A stretch of DNA of 64,000 bases from Symsagittifera roscoffensis (lineage: Eukaryota; Xenacoelomorpha; Acoela; Convolutidae). The first letter of the stretch is position 1. Every line of letters begins with the position of its first letter. The DNA is taken from contig NC_087063.1 in the NCBI RefSeq assembly GCF_963678635.1, forward strand, positions 10,946,386 to 11,010,385, read 5' to 3'. A program made the translations under genes and the position numbers. This document shows positions 52,849 through 63,152 of the stretch, one piece after another. The notes beneath the pieces are model-generated. The model was not told the origin of the DNA. It was given only the letters and a program-made list of their open reading frames with translations, and searched no databases.

Positions 52849-53157
52849 CTGGAAGGTTCCTTGTTTCGCTTATACGGAAGGGTCTGTATTTTGCCAATCA
52901 GGAAAAGTCCCAATTTCGCCAGTCCAGAAGAATCCCCTTTTCTGCATGCCGGAAGAGTCTCAACTGCGAAGGGTCCCTAATTTGCCAATCTGAAACGATC
53001 CTGAATTCGCCAATTGCACCAATCTTGAAGGGTCTATTTTTCGACAATCCGGAAGAGTCCCCATTTCAGAAACCCACAAGGGTTTCAAAAACGCCAATCC
53101 GGAAGGGCCCCTACTTCGTCAACCGGGAAAGGTTCTGTTTTCTCCGAACCAGAACGG
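52849..53157. repeat. 25-bp minisatellite, shortened array in A3
   Basis: 66 bp shorter than A1 and A2: one exact 25-bp unit is missing before ACAATCCGGAAG, and about 41 bp are missing before CACCAATCTTGAAG. Confidence 0.88.
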
Positions 53158-53676
53158 TCACTTAAGAATTTTGTTACCGTACACAAACGGGTATGTTGAT
53201 CCGGAAGTGTAAGAAAAAAGCTGAAAATAAAAGAAGAATTGTGAATTCAATGGACATCTACTTGATTAACTAAAAACTGCTTTCAAGTTTTGTCTGCTAA
53301 GTGCTGCAAGGAACGTTCGAGTTTCAAAGAATAAACCATTGATTAGTAATTTTCTATTTGATTAAATTTCTTCTCTTTTTTTTTCCAAAAACCTGATACC
53401 TTACATTTCATCTTTAAAACTCATTTGAAATCAACAACTGTGCCACCGTTCTATTAGACAACATTTTAATTGCTGCTGCGCATAAATTGAATATACGCGA
53501 TATTGAGCTATAACTTCGTCAACTTCGCGGTCTCTTGGAAATTTACCTCTATAACCTTATCGTGTTGTGCTGGTGCTAATAATAAGTATTTCGAAACGGC
53601 CGCTAAGTTACTTAAGTGAGCGATATAAGGTGATGAAGAAGGATGAGTCTAAATAAACCACGGATACCTAAGTTAA

Positions 53677-54003
53677 TTGATAGCTCTAAAAAATCACACC
53701 AAATCAGAAATGATCCTCAAGATGAGAAAAGAACGGAATATCGATGAAACGAGAACGAGACGACTAGCAAGCGGATCGACTCTTGTAGAGAAAGGAAATA
53801 TGTTGCAACTTCAACAAGAACAGATTGAGAGATGTCGGAACTGTGCTACATCTCACTTGACTCCCTGCGATAGAGAGTTCAACCACGGACTCCACGATAA
53901 TCCAAGAAGCGTCGCACAAAGTGGTAACATTTATATCATTCTTGTAGACACTGAAGATCACTCTGCACAAATTGTGCTCACTCCTGATAGGAACAGGGAC
54001 TGA
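53677..54003 (+). CDS. Doubtful small ORF, second copy
   Basis: Longer version (108 codons) of the frame at 49157-49450, because one upstream codon differs. Same caution applies. Confidence 0.2.
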   Translation: MIALKNHTKSEMILKMRKERNIDETRTRRLASGSTLVEKGNMLQLQQEQIERCRNCATSHLTPCDREFNHGLHDNPRSVAQSGNIYIILVDTEDHSAQIVLTPDRNRD

Positions 54004-54293
54004 TGATGAAACGGTCAGCATGCAGAAGTCAAAAATGAAGGGAGAATTAGGAAGACTATATGTCAGAAAGAAAACTCGACCCTTCGAATCACGAAGAAGT
54101 ACCTGTCACAACTGGAATCGGCATCAACGTTCTTTTTGAACAATAAGTACGGCTTAAAATGACATGCAGAAATTCACCAGATTTTAAATAACTAATGCAT
54201 TGCTTAACCATAGTGGCGTGACCATTAATTCAGCGACCGAGCCAGGACTGACACTGAAGGAGGTGGAAGCAGAATACGAGAAACCATCAAAGT

Positions 54294-54735
54294 AGGGTCC
54301 CAATTTCGCCAATTTGGGACCCCTATTTCAGCAATCCGAAAGAAGAACCCCTATTTCAGCAATCCCAAATGCTCCCAGTTTCGCCAATCAGCATAAGTCC
54401 CAATTTCTCCAATCCGTAAGGGTCCCGATCCGGAAGGGTCCTCAATTAGCCAATCTGGAAGTGTCCCTATTTCCCCAGTCCAGAAGGGTCTCGACTTAGC
54501 CAACCCGGAAGGCCTCTCAAACGCCTTTCTTGAATGGTCTATGAATCGCAAATTCGGACGTATTTCATTTCGCCCTTCCGGAAGAGTCCCCAACTCGCCT
54601 ACTGGGCAGAGTCTTGAAAAAGACAATCCGTGAGGGATCCTGTTTTGTCGATCTGCAGATTATGCTATCCGGAAGGATTTCTATTTAACCAATCTGAAAG
54701 GGTCCCAATTTCGTCGAACCAGAAAAGTAAGAAAA
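54294..54735. repeat. 25-bp minisatellite, array in B2
   Basis: Copy of the B1 array displaced by 4585 bp, with local changes at its start (CAATTTGGGACCCCTATTTC). Confidence 0.85.
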
Positions 54736-56192
54736 TCGGCTCGACTTTTTACTGTACCAAAACGGGAACGTCGATCCGGAATTTAAAAAAAAGACCCTTC
54801 GTCTTACGATAAGCCGAATGTCGCTGCATCTGGGAGCGCAGACTCAACACTTAAAGTCAATGTATTAGGAAAATATAGGAAACCAAAAACATAAGCAAAG
54901 CAAAAATGACAAGAAAATTGTGAATGCTTATATGACTTGTCCGTAAATAAACAAAGAGGATAAGATAAATTGAGAATAAGTTTTAAGAATAAGTTTTAAG
55001 AATAAGTTAAATTGAGACCCAGAGATTTGCAACTCTCAATCAAAACATCAATAGATATGCTATTGATATCCTTTGAAAAAGCAAGTCAAGGATACCTAAG
55101 TTGAGTGATAGCTCTAGGAAATTCATACCAGAACAGAAAAGAACCTCAAGGAGCAACTTTTTTGTGGCTAGAAGCCGACAGGCTCGAAGAAAAAAGGAGA
55201 CAAAATTTCGGGGGAAACGATTGAAACCAGCAGTCAGAAGATTTCTGAAGACGAGGATAAACCAATCATACTTGAAGCAGAGATAGACCAGATCCTAGTC
55301 AACGACGAAGGTGGTGAAGAATATAGAATTGATGAAACCAGGAAGTGTTGCTATTCTCATTCTAAGCCTTCCCGATCCAAGGAATAGGCATGGTAACAAT
55401 TGTAAGAAAACTATCTTTTCTTCCTATTGTCGTTTTTTATAACAGTCGTCGTTCTGATTTTCACAGTTTCAGTTGTCGCGAGAACTCTGATTGTTACTTA
55501 TCTTGCACGTCCAATTCAAAAAAGATAAAAACTCATGACTTTAAATACCTCCACTGTTCGACTCATAATACAAAAAACAAGTGTTAAGTTCGAAGTATCG
55601 TACTCTTCTTTTCAAATAAAACGAAATGCAATCTGTTCGAATGGCACAAAAAGCAATTGACGCTAGCCAATTGTTATAGGATTTAACTTCACTTTCCGTC
55701 GATGTATTTTCTCTGGGTGAGCGTTGTTACACAATCTTGGACAAATATAATTTATTTCTAAAATAAAGTTTACAAAAATAACCAATCACAATCAAGCATG
55801 TTATTACATACGTAACAAATATATCATTATTTGAAACAGTTGCTTGTTGTTTTTTGGTCTTTTTGAATGAAACCATTAAATTTTTGATTTTTTTCTTTGT
55901 ATTTTTGAATTTACCAAATGAATCTAAAAATAAAGTTTTCACAATTTTAATTCATTTTGCATTCATAAATCTTAAACAACGTGCAGCGCCTATTTCAATG
56001 CTAAGAAAAAAAACATGTACTATGTAGTAACGCTCATTGGTTTGTAAAAAAAATAGTCAATTAAAATGGGCCAACCCGTCATGCAACGATACGTGCTCAG
56101 GTTGGATAGGACCGTACCAACGCTATATAAATACATCGGCAAAATTTTATGAATAAATCAAGTCGATTTTAATGCATCCAAAGAATTGTCAA

Positions 56193-58800
56193 TTAAAATC
56201 TACCTTCCTCGATTTTAGCACAGAAAGAAATGTCTATGTTGGATATATTTTTAAGTTTTTCGCATCCCCTAAGACAGAGGATTGCACTCCTCATATGTGC
56301 AAAACTTATTTTTGTTCTTATAAAGTTCATTGTGTCCGGGAATGATTCGTTCCGTTTTCCTTTAGTTTCACTGTTAGCTCCTGCACGGTTTGTTTAGAGC
56401 CTGGTGCTGCTCCACCGGTAAACTCAAAAACTAGTGGAATAAAGCTGCTGTGTTCCACATCCAGAATTCTTTGTTGGTATGTTTTGACACTCTCATGATA
56501 TTTTCAGGCGTCAGATATAGTCTTAGGGCAGAATTTAGCATGGGGTTAAAAAAATTTACTTCGAAAATTTTTTGGATGAATCGGACTCCCCAGAGTCCAT
56601 TTGCCTTGATGTCCAGTCGAGCGTCATCTTCAGTGGTGGTTGTTTTGTTGTGAAAGCTTTTGCCTTCCAACGGTTTATGTTTCGGCTCTCTTTCAACATC
56701 ATGGCATACTTCGTCCAGGAGTGTCGCAAAGGTATCGCGAATTTAATTATGTCGTAGGTGAAACATCCACCTTTGTGACAGTGTAGAGAGTGGGTCAGTG
56801 AGAACGGTTGTACACATGGGCATGTATGTTGAGTGTTTGGTGGTTCCCATCAATATCTCAGATGTAATCCATCTTAAAATCTGATTTGTTGAGGCAAAAA
56901 TTTTATTTTTTAAGGTTAGCACGCTTAGCCAATTTCTGTGACGCTAGACTTGCCGTCCGTTTTTTTCTGAAGCGCAATTTTCCATAATTTTTGCCTTTTT
57001 TGAGAGTGTGATATTCTGTCTCTCATTGTTGATGTTTCTATTCATCAGAGTTTGTGCGGTTTCAGCTATTTCTGGTTCACTGTTTTCTAACGGATCACAA
57101 ATGGCTTGTGATCACTCATAGTTTCTGGAAAAGTCAGGGTTACTGAGGAGGTCTAATCCTACCATTCTTACTGGTAGTGCAAAAAGGCTGCGATCTTCAT
57201 CGGTTATATGGTTTTTACCAGTAATAGTATGAAGTAGCTGCTGTCTTACATTTTTTTCAATTCCGTCCATTTTCTTAATTGCTTCCGGAATTGTTCTGGT
57301 TAGAAAGCTTAATTTAATTTGAACTCCCTTTGTGTGGCTGGAGTATGCATTTTGAGGTGTTGTTTTAGCTATTTTAGAAAGTTTTTCAGTTAGAGTTGCT
57401 GTCATTTTGCTTTCCATGTATTTATCGCATGCTGATAGTGTTCCTATAACCGATCCAAGGACTCTAAAACCGTCTACCATTGTAATATTTGTGCCTTCGA
57501 ATACTTTTATGGCGCTTTCCGATGCTTTTCCTTACTATGAGTTAACACTTGGAAGGCTTCACATTGTATCCCAAAGCCTTTCCGTTCACATACACTTTTT
57601 CCAGTATTGCGTGGAGACTCCTAAGATCACCTGGCAGCGCTTCCGTCATCTGCGTACCATTTTTGGGTGATATTTGGTTTTTGCAGGAGCTCATTCAGTG
57701 GGATTATTGCAAATCCGTACAGTGCCATTGCGAGGGGATCACCTTTCGTTGTGCTTTCGGTAGATGTCAAAACCGTGTTATTGACACATAAATTTGAGGA
57801 ATGTTTGGCCAGCGCATAGTGTAGTGCCGGACACAAGATTTCTACATTTCTTAGAGCAACTTTTCTATTGAGCGAGTTGAAGCCATTTTTTGAATCAATA
57901 AGTAGTATGGCATCCATTTCCGGTTTCTCAAACTCATTCCTCAAGCTGTGGATAGCATATTAGATTCTGCACTTCTGGCCTAAGCAGAGTTGAATTTGAT
58001 TTCTGAGATTTTTAAGGTCTGATTTTATAATTTGGGTGATTGTTCTGCCAACCAAATATTTTTCTCGGAACCTCGCTATACCGAAGAAACGTACCCCTGA
58101 TTTTGTCCAGAGGCATCAGATGACACGAGTTGTACGCCGTTAGGTTTTCATGGGGGAGAACTTTACTTGCTGTTGTATAGGATACCTTTGCAATTGATTT
58201 GCAAAGCTCAATTGATGTCTGGTTGAAGTAAGTTATTGTCCTTCTCCATTCGCATGCATCTAGACCTGAGGGACCGTGGCTTCCGTGCGTTTTCAAGGTT
58301 GATTTGCGAAGTGTCTTGACATATTTTAGTTCGAATATAAAGTGGTGGTATGGCATTGTGTCTTCATTTAATTCAGTTATACAGTTAGTGTTCGCTGTTT
58401 TGGCTTAGGAGTGTTTTTCTTTCAGGATACTAAGGTTTGTTTTTCCTTCAATGACTTCGTTTAGCGAAACTACTACTTCTGTTTTCTTGTCTGAAAGGCA
58501 TCCAATGGATTTAAATTTTTGCCCGTACTCATTAGTTTATCGAATTGCTTAACTTCCTTGTTTACTTCGCACTTCTTCTGTTTTGGATGTCTAATTTGGA
58601 CAGCTTTTGCTTCACTGCTTGTCTTCACAAAGTTTGTCTAGTAGGCCTTGCTTCCATAAAGTTATGCTGCGGCTCAGAGTTTTGGAATTTGATCCGTTTG
58701 TTTCTGATCTAGTTTTAGGGAGCATCAAATGTGGGAGATTCCTTGCTGCTTTCCTTGCGACGTTAGAATTTGGTGTTTCTTCTACTAATGACAACAGCTG
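56193..58800 (-). pseudogene. Decayed non-LTR-like reverse-transcriptase element
   Basis: Pieces in order on the - strand: an upstream region with ARNLPHLMLPKTRSE, then SRSITLWKQGLLDKL (58794-58612); RT start GPSGLDACEWRR (58356-58012); RT core DSKNGFNSLNRK, then STTKGDPLAMALYGFAIIPL and the catalytic WYADDGSAA (57944-57627); a thumb-like region with GFRVLGSVIGT, SFLTRTIPEAI and LFALPVRMVGLDLLS (57480-57112); then, inside unit B2, the Cys/His segment, a putative nuclease-like segment (ARLDIKANGLWG ... FEVNFFNP) and CLRGCEK with a stop at 56193. From memory, RT proteins of this layout are common in cnidarian and lophotrochozoan genomes. Several frameshifts make it inactive. Confidence 0.8.
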
Positions 58801-59283
58801 CTGGTTCAGTAATTATATGAATTGGAAACCGGGCTGGATCTTGCTCAGAACTATGAAGCGCAGTTTCCAGTTAACGACACCTTTATATAAGTCGTTATGC
58901 CAGTCGCTCATATATGGAAGTTTGAACTTGAAAAAACGTTTAGTCTGATTTTAGGGTGAAGTGAAATTTTTCAAAAATTTGAATTGAGCATGCCATGCTC
59001 AAGTTTCTCGCGAGAACTGAAAATATCAGAAAAGAAGATCAGAGGTTCGAACTATAATTGCGGAAAAGTAGTCAAAAATAGCAGCGGGAAATTGCTATTC
59101 GCAATTTCCAATACATAATTCGAACGAGAGAAGAGCTGTCTTATTCGTGGCAGGAGACAGAAAATAATCGCCAGTGAAAGGAGAGTAATTTCAAGTGGAC
59201 CAGAGTGAACCTTCGGTGGAAAGGTGGACAACCGAAGTCTCCTAATGGTCCAGACCCAAAACTTATTTCTTGAGCTAAAACTA
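57081..59283. other. Region outside the duplication covered by the RT element and unassigned flank
   Basis: 57081-58800 is occupied by the - strand RT pseudogene. From 58800 to 59283 I see no coding match and no clear repeat. Confidence 0.5.
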
Positions 59284-59885
59284 ATTCATCACAAACTTCT
59301 CGAGTTAAGCTGAATTACCCATCAATTCTAGTGATGCTTTATAGTTTAGTTACTCGATTCTAGAGGTCGTGTCGGTATGTGAGTACCAAATTTAATTTTC
59401 TTGAGTTTGTTGAAAAGTGCTGGGCATCTAATGAAGAAGTCTGAGTTGGTTTTCTTAAGGCGAGTTTTCGGTATTTGATATTCGTTTCTTTCATTTTGTC
59501 ACGTTGAGCTTTTGGTGTTTTCGGCATATTGGTTAATGTCAATTTCGTAGTTATTGCGAACTATAGAAATGAAAAGAAGGAGGTCGTGCATTTCAATGTA
59601 CAGAGACAGCGGAACATTCCTAATTTTTGTAGTCTACACTTATATGGGATATGTGGTTAAGCATCCATTTGGTCGCCGTTCGCTGAACCTTTTCAGTTGC
59701 TCGGAGGTTTGATTTCGAGTAGTGCGTTACTGACTTTCCATAAACTACAATTGGGACTACATATACCGGGTAGGCATCTAGTTTAGAAGTTATAGGACAG
59801 TTTTTAGAGAGGTTACGCTTTAGTGAGTAAAGAGCCGATAGCGACTTCTGACAACGCTTAGACGCATTTACATTCCTTGAAAGAG
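59284..59885 (-). pseudogene. LINE remnant type 2: end of the RT protein and 3' UTR
   Basis: Frameshifted pieces on the - strand: ALYSLKRNLSKNC, DAYPVYVVPIVVYGKSVTHY, ATEKVQRTATKWMLNHIS (about 59885-59640), LSLYIEMHDLLLFISIVR and YEIDINQYAEN, then FFIRCPALFNKLKKIKFGTH, ending IPTRPLESSN. The 'VQ..ATKW' and 'EMHDLLLF' phrases are typical of LINE reverse transcriptase C-termini. The last 95 bp recur at 60312-60398. Confidence 0.72.
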
Positions 59886-59929
59886 TGGGTGTTACTAAAC
59901 ATAACTTACAACTACTTTACATGCGTTAC

Positions 59930-60310
59930 TTCTAGAATCCCTATCATTCCTCTCGAATGGTGTCGCAGTGGCATTCCTATCATAAAATCCATAGCAGATT
60001 TTATACATTTCTATCACTGTCCCTGTTTTCCTTCTGTATTCCAGCGATGATAGATTCAGTTCTTTAAGGCGTTCGTTAGGGATAGATTTTTCATACCACT
60101 CACTAGACGCGTCGCTCTTCGTTGTACGTTTTCCGAGATATTTTGATGCTTGATCAACCTTGGGTGCCAGGTTAAGTTCTCAAATTCAAGGTATGGCCGT
60201 ATCAAGCATTTAAAGATGTTGAGAAATACTTGTTTCGTGACTTTAGTGAAGCTTTTCTCAGTTACTGCTATCATGCCGTTTGCCTTATTGGCTTTTTTAG
60301 TGATGTGAAC
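59930..60310 (-). pseudogene. LINE remnant type 1 (CR1-like RT C-terminus)
   Basis: KKANKANGMIAV, then FLNIFKCLIRPYLEFENLTW, HQNISENVQRRATRLVSGMK, and after a frameshift ELNLSSLEYRRKTGTVIEMY. This is the well-known end of LINE reverse transcriptases ('RP.LE...W', 'vQRRATrlv', 'L...sLe.RR'). Confidence 0.8.
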
Positions 60311-60311
60311 C

Positions 60312-60398
60312 TAATTCTCGAGTTGAACTTAATTACCCATCAATTCTAGAATAGCTTTTTAGTTTAGTTACTCGATTCGAGAGGTCGTGTCGGTATGT
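60312..60398 (-). repeat. 3' end of a second type 2 LINE copy
   Basis: Closely matches 59284-59380 (TACCCATCAATTCTAG, then TAGTTTAGTTACTCGATTC and AGAGGTCGTGTCGGTATG). The type 1 remnant lies exactly between the two copies. Confidence 0.75.
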
Positions 60399-60570
60399 TT
60401 TATATTGTTATGTTGAGTTAGGGGGAGTTTTCAGATTGATCCATCTGAAATGGATCAAAGGTCCGCTGTCTAATAAAAAGTAACCATGCACAAGGTTCCG
60501 ACCCAGTTTTTCGCGGCGTTCGTGTTTTTTAGGTATTTCGAGACCTAAGTATGGGGGCGCTCCTATTTCC

Positions 60571-60750
60571 TTGAGTGGGGGGTATTTTGGCAGTGGCCTT
60601 TAAGCTGTAACAAGGGTTTTAGTCTCATGACGCAAAAGAACCGAATTGGCTCCGACCGCTTAAGGTAGAAAAACACAAGAGATAGTGTCCCTGACTCTTG
60701 AGCCAAAGGTAATAGGGCCTATTTTTCTTTAACCTCATATGTGACTTAAG
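60571..60750. repeat. Dispersed repeat, second copy of 45057-45250
   Basis: See the shared blocks listed for 45057-45250. The two copies flank the whole region between the LTR element and the last gag fragment. Confidence 0.75.
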
Positions 60751-62375
60751 TAGGCGACTGTTACATAGTTTTTTTATGGCGCTCCTGGGTGTTTTTACGA
60801 CATCAATACTACGGGATCAAACCCATTCGACACAGCTCCGGGCTACATGCCCATTCTAGAGTACCGGTGGTGCGGTTTAACGGGAAAGTATTCACCTTTT
60901 GGTTGTACCGCGTTAGCTTTTTAAGAAAATTTGAGAAAATTTCCCGGTGCGTTTTCCGAAACGAGGCCTAGCTAACCGAGTAAGGGGGGTCACTAGGGGC
61001 ACAAAAAACGAGTAAAAGAGAAAAAGCGAAACAAAAAACCAAAAAAAATTAGAAATAGGGAAAAAAACAATAAAAAAATAAAAAAGACAGTGGCTTTGAC
61101 TTCCAAATTAGGTGCATCAAGCCTTTGTATTAATTAAAATAGTATGCCCATACTGTTTTCCAATTAGACCGATCGTCTCAATCAAACCAGCAAAGTTTTA
61201 CAGGTGCCCAAGTGTGGGGCGGTGTAAGGCTTTCAGATAGCTTGTGATATCAGGGGAACACTGCTAGACTTGGCTGAAAGAGGTGCCCAGCGAAGTGAGA
61301 AAGTGGACAACAAGGAGGCTTGACAACTGATAGACTTGACTGGAACAGGTGACCAGCCCAGGGGGAAAGTGTGACCAACCGAAAAGTGATCAGCCAGCGT
61401 TGTGATTAAAGCAGAACAGAGAAAACGGAAGGGGGTTTACAGAGGTTCTGTTTGGTCAAACGGGTATCGTTAAAATCTATTTTACATTTTTGGATGTAAG
61501 TGTAAAATTGAATAAGCGAATGCCAACCGTTTTGAGGAAACGTTTTTACTTGAGCAGAGCTTGGAAACAGGTTCAACGGTTTTCTCTCGAGAGTTTTAGC
61601 ACTCATTGCACTTAGGGTAATTTTCGGTTTAATTGGGGGCTAGATAGGGGGGGAGGTTAGAAGGGGGGCTGGTTAAGATAGAGGTTGGTGGTTGAACATT
61701 GAGAAAAGGGGGACATATTATAGTAACTATACAATCGATATCGTCGATTTAGTTACATTAGTAGACCCAGAGTCTGGAACGATCCATCTTTAAACTCAGA
61801 ACAAGAGTAGCAACGCGAGGATATCCAAAATTAAAATCAAATTAGGGTAGGTAACCTGGTCGGATTGGATGAGGGGATCGGAAATAGACCGTTTTTGGAA
61901 CCCAAAAAGAGACCACCCCGAAAGACCGTTAGTAGGGGGGAGGAAAAACCGGGAACATCAGGTAACAGACATTTTTTTAACAAAAAGACCACATTGGTCG
62001 CCTTTGAATTGTGTGTAGTCACCACATTTTTTAAATTTTTTCATTTTTCTCAGTCAAATTTTTACGTTTTTGGATCAAATTTAATTGGCTTTTAACGAAT
62101 CGGAGATCATCAGGCACTTGCTAACAAGTCGTATTTCGAGTTGCGTCAGATTATTATAAGAAAGGTAATTTCAGGGTGGTTAGTAGGTAACATTTTGATT
62201 GACAGGATTGGGTTTTGGGGATTTTTTAATACTAGAGCTCTAGAGTTGGTACTGGGATAGCGGATCAGAAATTCCAATACTCGACACAAGGTACAGGGGA
62301 TTTCATCAATCAGACGAAGAAACAAATGAGCTACGAGGTTGGAAAAAGTGCAAGAGTCTAGCCGGTGGTCTTGAG
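60751..62375. other. Unassigned stretch before the tandem array
   Basis: No gene recognised. It is less AT-rich than the introns, and its A/G-rich strand is the + strand toward the right. It could be the untranslated leader of the retroelement that starts at 63153. Confidence 0.4.
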
Positions 62376-62870
62376 ATAGTGATCTAAGTGTCCCAACACT
62401 CAGTCCGGGGATAGTGATCTAAGTGTCCCAACACTAAGGAGCAAGAGATCCGATTGTCCCAACACTCGAGCGAAGTCTCCTAGGAGGGTTCAAAGTCCTG
62501 GGACAAATACGAAGTGTCCCAACACTTGAGCGAAGGGTCGTAGGAGGGTTCAGAAAAGTCTTGAGACAGTACGAAGTGTCCCAACACTTGAGTGAAGGGA
62601 CCTAGGAGGGTTCAGAACAGTCCTGGGACAGTACGAAGTGTCCCAACACTCGAGCGAAGGGTCGTAGGAGGGTTCAGAAAAATCCTGGGACAGTAACGAA
62701 GTGTCCCAAAAAGAACACTAATGGTCCTAATGGAAAAATAAATATACCAGGACAGCACCACATTGTACCACGACCCCATCGAAGTATCCCAACACTTGAG
62801 TGAAAGGTCCTAGGCGAGTATCAAGAAATCCTGAGAAAGTATTAGAGCATCCCAAAACTAGAACGAAGGG
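62376..62870. repeat. 62-bp tandem array
   Basis: The anchor GTGTCCCAACACT recurs at 62514, 62576 and 62638, with GTGTCCC at 62701: spacing 62, 62 and 63 bp. Further variants lie on both sides (62388, 62421, 62454, 62785, 62846). A unit reads AGTGTCCCAACACTTGAG, CGAAGGGTCGTAGGAGGG, TTCAGAAAAGTCCTGGGACA. AGTGTCCCAACACT is partly self-complementary and GTCCTGGGAC is palindromic. Confidence 0.9.
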
Positions 62871-63152
62871 TCCTGAGGACTGAAATTGATATAGATAAAA
62901 ACTGATTTAGACTGTTTAGACTGATTGTAGTTTTTTTTTAGAAATTTTTCTTCAATCGGATTTTACAATAGGGACTTGCAAATATTAAAATAGTAAATAA
63001 CAAATAAAAAAATTGTTCATAAAAATCAAGAAACGAAATAGGGTATCGATAACCGAAAGAAAAGCAACAGGACCAAAACAAAATCAAACCTCGTCGCAAA
63101 GGGAAGCAACACTATCAATTCCGAAAGTAATGAAAAGAATATTTCAGTAAAC

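Larger units (their letters stand above)
45983..57080. repeat. Nested tandem duplication A-A-B-A-B
   Basis: Segments A1 (45983-47603), A2 (47604-about 49214), B1 (about 49215-52497), A3 (52498-about 53773) and B2 (to 57080). A1 and A2 are offset by about 1620 bp. A2+B1 and A3+B2 are offset by exactly 4585 bp over most of their length, with very few differences. A1 is cut where A2 starts (after GACGACTAGCAAGCGGA). A3 begins part-way into A, at TTTGGAAAGTTTGACGG, joined to the end of B1. Within B, the part from about 50505 resembles the part from about 49103 (GGATACCTAAGTTRATTGAT...), so the 4.6-kb unit itself looks like two diverged half-units. Confidence 0.92.

Noticed and set aside
46463-54812. 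Many overlapping frames of 60-125 codons in the A and B units, on both strands
   Set aside because: They follow from the stop-free 25-bp unit. The repeats explain them without a gene.
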